The notes below the pieces were generated by a model. The model worked only from the letters and a program-made list of their open reading frames with translations, made no database searches and was not told where the DNA came from. A program made the position numbers and the translations under genes. Of a stretch of 14,584 nt of DNA, positions 7,890-14,126 are shown piece after piece. How positions within the stretch are numbered: the stretch's first letter is position 1; the number at the start of each line of letters is the position of its first letter. The DNA is from Candidatus Brocadia sp. (GTDB lineage Bacteria; Planctomycetota; Brocadiia; Brocadiales; Brocadiaceae): assembly GCA_030837935.1 (NCBI GenBank), contig JAUQXU010000366.1:1-14584 (forward strand), written 5' to 3'.

Positions 7890-8465
7890 CTAAGATTTCC
7901 ACTTACAAAAGATTACGACCAGAATTTTTCGAATGAAGAAGGAAAAGACCTGTTCACACCTACGTAAAACAGGAGTCAAGAAAATGAAATAAGTACCAAA
8001 CCATTTTTGTTTGAGATTTCGTCCACAACCACATATTTTAGCTAAAGACAACGTACTCACCGCAATAAACCACCCCAACATTCTCCAAACTGCTGTATCG
8101 AGAGGCATACACCGATTTCCCCTTTTAACAGCAAGTACCCTGCCAACAATCTCGTTGTCACTCAAGGGAGGATCAAATTGAGAGACGTTATCGCCTTTCG
8201 TGACAAATATCGATCCGGCATCACTTTCGAATATACTCAGTACCCGATGGGCAATGAGTGTGCCCCTCAGCCGAAAGACAATCACATCACCACGACGCAT
8301 ACCGGTACATCCATGAGACACCAACACTTGGTCGCCTTCCCGGATAAGGGGAAACATGCTTCGACCCGTAATGGAAATATAGTGTTGTTCTTTAGTTTGA
8401 CCCCATACATTAAGCATTGCCCCCAGGACAGCATCTTGCATAGTCTTCTCGACAGGATTACGCAT
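7890..8465 (-). CDS. S26-family signal peptidase, Ser/His type
   Basis: A membrane serine peptidase with the S24/S26 fold, related to signal peptidase I, which would cut signal or pro-sequences at the membrane. SITGRSMFPLIREGDQVLV places the nucleophile at Ser36; RRGDVIVF follows, and IAHRV carries His73 where the bacterial LepB enzymes have the catalytic Lys. TKGDN at 89-93 supplies the conserved Asp region. Ser/His is the arrangement of the S26B (SipW/ER/archaeal) branch. Hydrophobic stretches at about 130-142 and in the last 30 residues (VFSFFIRKILVVIFC) would be the membrane anchors, which is an unusual C-terminal placement. The start has no clear ribosome site; Met9, preceded by GAGAAG, is an alternative. 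It lies downstream of the C25 protease and is bracketed by repeats, so it may be independently transcribed. Its substrate is unknown. Confidence 0.82.
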   Translation of the reverse strand: MRNPVEKTMQDAVLGAMLNVWGQTKEQHYISITGRSMFPLIREGDQVLVSHGCTGMRRGDVIVFRLRGTLIAHRVLSIFESDAGSIFVTKGDNVSQFDPPLSDNEIVGRVLAVKRGNRCMPLDTAVWRMLGWFIAVSTLSLAKICGCGRNLKQKWFGTYFIFLTPVLRRCEQVFSFFIRKILVVIFCKWKS

Positions 8466-8684
8466 AAGATCAAATAATCAAAAACTTATAAAAACACCAA
8501 ATACTAAGTACCAAACAACAAATAACTTCCAATTTTCTAAATCCCCACGACCGATTCTGCTACGATAAATTTCCTAAACGAACGTCCACAACAGACAAAC
8601 TGAAATAGGTCATTAGTTAATTTTTATAATTGAAGTTTGAGATCTATTTGGAATTTGTTTTTTGAAAAGATTTCCCCCTTAATC

Positions 8685-8728
8685 CCCCGTAAACGGAGGG
8701 AGACTCATTTCCCTCCCTGTTTACGGGG
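8685..8728. repeat. GC-rich hairpin repeat
   Basis: CCCCGTAAAC (8685-8694) pairs perfectly with GTTTACGGGG (8719-8728), and GGAGGGA (8695-8701) with TCCCTCC (8710-8716), leaving a 2-nt bulge and a short loop. Flanking C-rich (8674-8684) and G-rich (8729-8743) tracts can lengthen the stem. It may be a dispersed repeat and/or the end signal for the C25 protease message; no T-run adjoins it. Confidence 0.75.
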
Positions 8729-8816
8729 AGGGTTAGGGTGGGGTTGCCCTCTCTTTTCTGGTGGACAAATGTCTCGTCCTTGCACGGTTCAGACAAACCT
8801 CATTTTTGCCGAGATT

Positions 8817-8838
8817 TTTCAAAAAACTAAACTGTTAC
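8817..8838 (-). repeat. 22-bp repeat end, copy 3
   Basis: Exact reverse complement of 7559-7580 over 22 bp, 1258 bp from start to start. With copy 1 it brackets the signal peptidase gene in inverted orientation. It lies 69 bp from the stop codon of the C25 protease gene. Confidence 0.85.
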
Positions 8839-8906
8839 GTTTTTTGTAATTTGGGATTTCCAACACTTTAGTGAACGTATTTCCAAAAACTCACGAAATG
8901 AACTAC

Positions 8907-11900
8907 TTACCGCACTGTCTCAATGGTAAATGTCGCATCGGATGTATCTTTGCTCCTTTTTTTGCCAAATTCATCATATCCTATCACCCGGATCAGGCAC
9001 TTTTTCTTATCCTTTTTCAGCACAGGTATCTTCCATTCATAACTTGTACCCTCTGCATTTTTTGCTATCTTTTTCCATGAATTTCCATTATTCAAAGAAT
9101 ATTTTAAGGTAAATTTCATCATATCCTGGGGTGCCGTCCACCGTATGGTATACGCGGACCCAGCAGCTAGTATTTCACCCCCGTTCGGCGCGATAACCGA
9201 CAATGACGCATCGGCAGAAACGCCCAGCTCTGTAGCCGGATCGCCAAAGAGCACAAAGGTTTCAACCAATTCTCCCAAAAAGTCGCCTTGAGCGTAGGTA
9301 GCAATCTTGGCCGCAGTAGTAGCCGCACCAAGGCCGTACAGCCCATCCTGAAAGATAGACGCGTAAAATTCCTGCATCAGTATTCGGTGATAGGGTGTAT
9401 AACTCAAAGCAGTAGGAGCCCATACGGCTATTGCCCCTTTATCCGCAAGCCTCTGAAACTCTTCTGCAATAGAAACCTGTGGTTTTGTCCCGGTAAAAAA
9501 TCCATTCAGGCAATCTGCCACCGTCATCATCGTCAATTTGTGCGTATTGTTTGACGATTTAATATCGTTATTATCAAAGATAACTTTCGTGTTGTTTTCC
9601 CACAATCCCCACCTGTCCACTGCCCCATGTCCCGTGTAATTGGCCAAAAGGCTTCCCTTATTGATATAATTGATGATGTCTTTGGTAGGGTCTCCCGATG
9701 TGTAATTACTGACATAAACCTTGTTAGTGACGTAGTCATCGGGCAGAAGGCTTACCAATTCCTCTGACATTTCTTCAAACGAGGCATCATCGTCATCTGC
9801 AACGAATAAAACATCCTTATTCCAGGAATCATCAGGTGGATTTTTCTCATAGGAGATGATCTTATCCACAATGTCATTTGCCTGTGTTTTGGTCTCCGCG
9901 CTGAGTCGGCCAATAAACATATCGGGAAGGATGTCGTCACCGCTTACCAGGACAAACCAGTTATCGGATGGCGTTTCTCCCAATATATCCGTTTCAATAA
10001 GTTGCGAGGGTACGTAATCCATCGTACCTGTCTTGAGATTATCTTTATAATCCTGGCAGGCATCGCCGTGGAGCAAGACATACGTGGGTGCCGGAGCGAC
10101 CCAATTGTTGTAAGAATATGATAAAAAGTCTCTGATCGCCTTTGGGTTGAATATACCATCGTTAAACTCATCGTATATGTCTGTAACCTTGACCGTAGCC
10201 ACTCTCAAGCCTGAATCACTTCTATGATTAGCCAGTTTTAATGCGCTGTCATAGAAATCCTCATGTGTTATGATAATATAGTCGGCCCCGTTGCTGATAG
10301 ATTTCCAGGATGATGGTTCATCACTTTCTATGCTGGCAGGCGATTTGTATCGTGCTGACGTCAGCGCCAAATATCGCGTTCCTGCTTGAGCATCATCCTC
10401 AAATTGAAGCGTGTATTTACCGCTACCGGGAAAAACACCCGTATTCATAATACGAGTCACATTTGCATGGTCAGTTACATCAAATACCTCCACATCATTA
10501 CTGCCGAAACCCGCAACCTCAAATTGAAACGTACCGTCTGCTGGTACACCGAAAAGAAGTTCATCATTTTCAGCCACGTAGGTATCAAAGTAATCAATAT
10601 CTATCCAATCCACAAAAACCTGATCCACCGCAGCCCCTGTATCGCCAACTGCTTCCACACGAACCGTATTAGTTCCTTCGTTGAGATAAGAGTGCAGTAC
10701 CGTTATTTCGTGATCATAAATACTCTGACCATCCCACGATTGATCGTCTATCTCGATGCTGTTGAGATATATCTTTGTATGGTGGTCGGGATTCGTCTGG
10801 ACATCGGTACGCCCCTTCAATCTCACGTGTACAGCTGCTGTGCCAGCCGTAGTCGAAATATGGTTCAAAATCAGGAAAAAGTCTCTCGATTTCGGTGCCG
10901 TTAACTTGTCATCCCAGAACCAATGATCCTCACCCACTCCATTGGGAATGGTTTGCCAGTAATAGCTGTCCTCCTCGGCATGCAGGGTGGCCGGAAAGTA
11001 ATCCGGTATGGCAGTGTTCCCTGAAAGTGCCCCATCCACTGTACTCATCCGTTGACCATTGCTATCGCCTGCGGTCAACCAATATACATTCTTAGAGGTA
11101 TAAATATCGTTGTTTGCTATGCCATAAAAAAGGATGGAATCGTTCGTATCAAATACGCCGTCGCTCTCACCGTATATAGAAATGGGCACTTCAGCACCCT
11201 TATTGCTCATCCTAAGTGTGCGAGGGTCTATACTATTCAATTTTAAGCCTGCATTTGTAAGATCATCGTAGGTTAGTTTATAAATACCATTTTCACTTAT
11301 TCCGATCTTTAAATGAGTTCCATCGCTTGCGATTGAATCATTTTTAGTCTCTGCACTTTCAGGCAAGGATATGTCTTTCGCAACCGGTGGTCTTTCTAAA
11401 ATGTCATAATTAAGGATATTTCCTCTTAATAATGGCTCGTAAGCAGGACTGGGCAATCGTATTGTCTTCTCTATCGAAACAGGGGTATTCCAGGTAATCC
11501 TTGCCAGGATGCGACGGTAAAGACGTATCTCTTGAGTAACCGGGTTATATTGTACCGGATAAAATTGCACCTGAGCCACAGGCTGGTCACGCATGAATCC
11601 GGTGTATCCTGTTTCGACTATTGTCCCCGGATAAAAAGAGTCTGTGGAGTAGACTTTTTGATTGAGGATGAAAACCTGCATTAGGTCTTTATTCCTCAAA
11701 CTTACCACGCTATCGCCTGTTACGCTCAAATCTGGCGCCGGATAAAGACGGTATCCGCTCAATGTTTCATAACCGGCATCCAGGATTTGCACAGAAACGC
11801 CTTTTGTGGATGGCAAACCCAGCAATGCACCGCACATGGGAACCTGGGGATCTCCCGGTTTATTCCTTTGCAACAGAGAAGATATATTGACCCGATGATA

Positions 11901-12134
11901 CTTTTTCCCTTCATGCTCTATCGTTTCTATTTGATAATCATTGACTTTTAATTCAAGTACCATGGACTGGCCATCGGCATTCAATAGGCTTATTGGACTT
12001 CCAGAAGACGTTTTCGCCTCTCCAAAGGGCAAGGAAAGACTGCTTACAATAAAGAATACGGCGAGAATCATAACACTGACACCACAAAAGTGCCAAATAC
12101 CCGGAGAAATATTTTTTCTCTTACATAATCGCAT
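8907..12134 (-). CDS. C25-family (gingipain/PorU-like) cysteine protease, secreted
   Basis: A large exported caspase-fold cysteine protease of peptidase family C25. A basic N-terminus and hydrophobic span (VSVMILAVFFIVSSLSL) ending at GEA-K give a signal peptide cut near residue 40. Residues to about 260 resemble the C25 propeptide; 270-370 holds the family element SDGVFDTNDSILFYG; 410-530 is a beta-sandwich-like domain. The catalytic domain spans about 612-985: HGDACQDY, then NYTGHG with His836 and VADCLNG with Cys875, the expected His/Cys dyad. The C-terminal 85 residues (APNGGEILAAGSAYTIRW onward) form an Ig-like domain, not a recognised type IX secretion signal. The start follows TTGGGATGTTAG, only a weak ribosome site. 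It lies 151 bp after the HprK-like kinase, with a palindrome between them. It could mature or anchor surface proteins; substrate unknown. Confidence 0.9.
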   Translation of the reverse strand: MRLCKRKNISPGIWHFCGVSVMILAVFFIVSSLSLPFGEAKTSSGSPISLLNADGQSMVLELKVNDYQIETIEHEGKKYHRVNISSLLQRNKPGDPQVPMCGALLGLPSTKGVSVQILDAGYETLSGYRLYPAPDLSVTGDSVVSLRNKDLMQVFILNQKVYSTDSFYPGTIVETGYTGFMRDQPVAQVQFYPVQYNPVTQEIRLYRRILARITWNTPVSIEKTIRLPSPAYEPLLRGNILNYDILERPPVAKDISLPESAETKNDSIASDGTHLKIGISENGIYKLTYDDLTNAGLKLNSIDPRTLRMSNKGAEVPISIYGESDGVFDTNDSILFYGIANNDIYTSKNVYWLTAGDSNGQRMSTVDGALSGNTAIPDYFPATLHAEEDSYYWQTIPNGVGEDHWFWDDKLTAPKSRDFFLILNHISTTAGTAAVHVRLKGRTDVQTNPDHHTKIYLNSIEIDDQSWDGQSIYDHEITVLHSYLNEGTNTVRVEAVGDTGAAVDQVFVDWIDIDYFDTYVAENDELLFGVPADGTFQFEVAGFGSNDVEVFDVTDHANVTRIMNTGVFPGSGKYTLQFEDDAQAGTRYLALTSARYKSPASIESDEPSSWKSISNGADYIIITHEDFYDSALKLANHRSDSGLRVATVKVTDIYDEFNDGIFNPKAIRDFLSYSYNNWVAPAPTYVLLHGDACQDYKDNLKTGTMDYVPSQLIETDILGETPSDNWFVLVSGDDILPDMFIGRLSAETKTQANDIVDKIISYEKNPPDDSWNKDVLFVADDDDASFEEMSEELVSLLPDDYVTNKVYVSNYTSGDPTKDIINYINKGSLLANYTGHGAVDRWGLWENNTKVIFDNNDIKSSNNTHKLTMMTVADCLNGFFTGTKPQVSIAEEFQRLADKGAIAVWAPTALSYTPYHRILMQEFYASIFQDGLYGLGAATTAAKIATYAQGDFLGELVETFVLFGDPATELGVSADASLSVIAPNGGEILAAGSAYTIRWTAPQDMMKFTLKYSLNNGNSWKKIAKNAEGTSYEWKIPVLKKDKKKCLIRVIGYDEFGKKRSKDTSDATFTIETVR

Positions 12135-12228
12135 CTAACATCCCAATGAATAATTTTTCTGAAAAAAATGCTTGTGCCGTTAAACCAGTAAATAAAGGCG
12201 TTGGTTTTTACGCCGAATCCACCTTCAC

Positions 12229-12278
12229 AAAACCCACCCCTGAATTCCCTCCCGGGAGGGAATTCAGGGGTGGGTTTT
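12229..12278. repeat. Perfect 50-bp palindrome
   Basis: Each 25-base half (beginning AAAACCCACCCCTGAATTCC) is the exact reverse complement of the other, with no spacer and CCCGGG at the centre. It starts 7 bp after the kinase stop codon and sits between kinase and C25 genes. In RNA it would form a very stable hairpin with U-rich or A-rich edges (GGGTTTT / AAAACCC), so it could act as a bidirectional terminator, an mRNA-protecting stem, or be a mobile palindromic repeat. Confidence 0.92.
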
Positions 12279-12285
12279 GCATCTA

Positions 12286-13446
12286 TTATACGCCTGCAAG
12301 ACCGCACACCAGATCTGCCATCTCCTGAAGGGGGCCAACGGTGAGTTGATAACAGTTCGCCTGAGCCACTATAGCGGATACCTCCATAAAGAGTCGCGCA
12401 GAACTACCGCCGAATTCATCATGCAGGAGTTCTGACATATAGCCACCCTGGAACCGACCCAACAACTCTATTATGGCTTGACTTTTTGGAATGGCCATGA
12501 GTCCGGCAGGTGTTTTAAATGTAGGATGCCTTTTTGCCCCTTTCATGGCATCCAGTATCAATATCCGTCGCTTCCTGCACAACGCCTCTATCTGGGAAAG
12601 CACACGAGCGCCGCGGATAGCGCTAAGCCTAACCATGGGAAAACGATAATCTTCATCCATCCGGACATCGGTCACATCCTCGATTTGACTAATGGCGGCA
12701 AGGAGTGCGTCGTCCAGCCGATCGACTATGACACATAACTCCTGTACTGAATTGTTCTGTATCGCTTTCTGTGCCTTTGCTGGATCTTGCAAGATAATAA
12801 TGTGGTTAATAGACGTTGGCCTTCCCAGACTGTCAGGCTGTATCTCCTCGATATCCAGAAGTAACTTATCCATCCATTTTATAGCCCCATCGGCAATAAA
12901 ATGAAAGCCAGCCAGTTCCAATGTCCCTCTGCGAATCCAGAGGCTCCTGGGAAACGGATACACAAGATGGTCAACCCGCCCCAAGGCAGCCATTTCATCG
13001 GAAAGGAACTTGAACCCCCGCCGAACAAGTTCTAAGACCAGGGTCGTCTTGCCATGCCTGGTATCAGCGGCAATAATGATACCTTGACCATGGTAAGAAA
13101 CAACCCCTGCGTGAATCAACAAGTGGCTGCGTATCCTGGGTATTACCGTGCTAAGAATGCTTTCATAAGCGTATCCCTCCAGAAATTCAGGGTTACTCAA
13201 TGGCCAAACTTCCCCATCAAAAATTATAACCGGTTTTTCCCAACAATTATCAGAATTGGTTCGTAGGATAAAATCGATAGATGGTTGAGCAGTCAACGGT
13301 GGCCCTTCCTCCTGAAATCTGCGGTACATCCTGGCAAAGAGATTGATGAAATTGCCGGAGTCCGCTTTGATATTTGTATGCAGATCAAAAAAGCGCAACT
13401 TCAACTGTTGGGTAATCGAATCTTTTTCTTTTGAAACGAGATCCAT
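12286..13446 (-). CDS. HprK-like (HPr kinase-related) kinase
   Basis: A P-loop kinase of the HPr kinase/PEP-carboxykinase-like superfamily, whose members include HprK, the HprK-related kinases near PqqD-type peptide chaperones, and the kinases that phosphorylate lasso-peptide tails. Visible elements: LLIHAGVVSYHGQGIII at about 109-125, Walker A AADTRHGKTTL at 126-136 (Lys133), KFLSDE at 146-151 (Walker B-like), and PFPRSLWIRRG at about 164-174, the family's pattern order. The first Gly of the Walker A consensus is replaced by Ala127. The 386-aa length leaves an N-terminal domain of about 100 residues and a C-terminal helical region. No strong ribosome site precedes the ATG. It lies 378 bp after the small peptide gene; the peptide may be its substrate, which is inference. 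Confidence 0.82.
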   Translation of the reverse strand: MDLVSKEKDSITQQLKLRFFDLHTNIKADSGNFINLFARMYRRFQEEGPPLTAQPSIDFILRTNSDNCWEKPVIIFDGEVWPLSNPEFLEGYAYESILSTVIPRIRSHLLIHAGVVSYHGQGIIIAADTRHGKTTLVLELVRRGFKFLSDEMAALGRVDHLVYPFPRSLWIRRGTLELAGFHFIADGAIKWMDKLLLDIEEIQPDSLGRPTSINHIIILQDPAKAQKAIQNNSVQELCVIVDRLDDALLAAISQIEDVTDVRMDEDYRFPMVRLSAIRGARVLSQIEALCRKRRILILDAMKGAKRHPTFKTPAGLMAIPKSQAIIELLGRFQGGYMSELLHDEFGGSSARLFMEVSAIVAQANCYQLTVGPLQEMADLVCGLAGV

Positions 13447-13824
13447 AGGCAGATACCACTTTTCAATCCCAAGTACATTTTTTTATTATAAAAAACTTTT
13501 CTTGGTAGGAATGACAAAGATACGAAATTTAGATCAAATAAGGGAAAACTTTTTTTTAAGAAACAAAATTATGATGAAACAGCAACTACAGGCTCTTTAG
13601 CCCAAAGCAGTCAAAAAGAGGAATTGGCTACTATCGCTCGAAATAACAATTGCGTGCCAATATAATTTCTAAACCTATCAGGAACAGGTTTAAAATGTTT
13701 CCTGTTATTTTGCAAACACGTCACAAGGCTTTCTAAGGTTATACAGACTTCCTCTACATAAACTTGTGGGGGGGTGGCTGTATAGGCAAACCATACAGGC
13801 CACCCCCTCCACCGTACATTATCC
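13447..13824. other. Spacer between small peptide gene and kinase, no gene seen
   Basis: This 378-bp gap is AT-rich near the kinase (poly-A/T runs at 13480-13500 and 13540-13560) and carries the GC-rich hairpin at 13769-13808 next to the peptide stop. A frame on the - strand overlaps the peptide gene out of register, has no ribosome site and resembles nothing known, so I do not call it. A PqqD-like gene, often a partner of HprK-related kinases, is not recognisable here. The AT-rich part could hold a kinase promoter. Confidence 0.65.
13769..13808 (-). terminator. GC-rich hairpin just after the peptide gene, possible terminator/attenuator
   Basis: G-run plus TGGC-TGTAT-GG (13769-13786) pairs with CC-ATACA-GCCA-C-run (13791-13808) around a CAAA loop, giving about 16 pairs with two single-base bulges. 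It begins about 16 nt beyond the peptide stop on the transcribed strand. No T-run follows, so it may be a partial terminator or an mRNA 3'-end stabiliser, either of which would make the peptide message more abundant than the kinase message. Confidence 0.6.
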
Positions 13825-13947
13825 TTAGAATGCGCTGTCGCCACGGAGACTGCCGGTATGCGCAGGGCCCAGTGCCTCAAATATCTCTTCAGCGGTGTAA
13901 GTAATTACTTCTGGCACTTTATACTCGGGTAACTTCTTGTCTTCCAT
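13825..13947 (-). CDS. Small peptide, 40 aa, RiPP-precursor-like
   Basis: A short gene that ordinary length cut-offs miss. It starts at ATG 13947 with AAGGAG exactly 7 nt upstream, by far the best ribosome site in the window, and an in-frame TGA upstream excludes a much longer form. The sequence is charged at first (MEDKKLPEY), then KVPEVITYTAEEIFEALGPA, then HTGSLRGDSAF. Y9-x2-P12-x-V14 resembles the Y-x2-P-x-L leader motif that lasso-type recognition proteins bind; AEEIFEAL is a likely helix; LGPA looks like a leader/core boundary. The tail has Thr31, Ser33 and Ser38 as candidate phosphorylation sites. It lacks a signal peptide and Cys. Next downstream is an HprK-like kinase. Coding status is well supported; a RiPP role is inference and no cyclase is present. 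Confidence 0.8.
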   Translation of the reverse strand: MEDKKLPEYKVPEVITYTAEEIFEALGPAHTGSLRGDSAF

Positions 13948-13954
13948 TTTACTG

Positions 13955-13960
13955 CTCCTT
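13955..13960 (-). promoter_or_regulatory. Strong Shine-Dalgarno for the small peptide
   Basis: AAGGAG on the - strand (CTCCTT on the +), within GAAAGGAGC, 7 nt before the ATG at 13947. Most other genes in the window lack such a site, which fixes the start and suggests high translation of the peptide. Confidence 0.88.
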
Positions 13961-13988
13961 TCTCTATAAAAATTTTCGATATTTTTAC

Positions 13989-14040
13989 GCCTTCAGCCAT
14001 CAGCGGTCTGCCTTCAGCCTCTGCATGATCGCTGACCGCT
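13989..14040. repeat. Short direct and inverted repeats upstream of the peptide gene
   Basis: GCCTTCAGCC occurs at 13989-13998 and again at 14010-14019, a 21-bp period, and AGCGGTC (14002-14008) is inverted as GACCGCT (14034-14040). It lies in the 179-bp gap between the Pro-Thr-repeat protein and the peptide gene. It could be a degenerate dispersed repeat, a terminator for the upstream gene or an operator; no T-run directly follows on the - strand. Confidence 0.55.
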
Positions 14041-14126
14041 TACGAATTTTTTTATTGTTCATTCTGACCTCTGACTCCTGTCTCCTTACTTCTATCAAGC
14101 GCTATCTAAATGCACCACTGCAACTG

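Larger units (their letters stand above)
8466..8906. other. Intergenic region between C25 protease and signal peptidase, no gene seen
   Basis: This 441-bp gap between two - strand genes has no credible frame. It holds a GC-rich hairpin (8685-8728), a degenerate repeat end around 8652-8673 (shared core GTTTTTTGAAAA) and the intact 22-bp repeat end at 8817-8838. The 8466-8640 part is AT-rich and would be the place for a signal peptidase promoter, but I cannot name -10/-35 boxes with confidence. Confidence 0.7.

Noticed and set aside
7559..8838. Insertion sequence
   Set aside because: Inverted repeats are present, but the enclosed gene is a signal peptidase and there is no transposase or target-site duplication.
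10386..10904. 172-codon + strand frame
   Set aside because: Lies wholly antisense to the C25 protease gene; composition (many His, Cys, Ile) is typical of a shadow frame.
8907..12134. True PorU or gingipain of a type IX secretion system
   Set aside because: The fold and dyad fit C25, but no type IX component lies here and the C-terminal domain does not show a recognisable type IX signal; kept at family level.
13611..13880. 89-codon - strand frame overlapping the small peptide gene
   Set aside because: No ribosome site, it overlaps the well-supported peptide in another register, crosses the GC-rich hairpin and resembles no known family.
13825..13947. Classical lasso-peptide precursor
   Set aside because: Asp is only 6 residues from the likely first Gly, and no cyclase (asparagine-synthetase-like), leader peptidase or RRE gene is present in the window.
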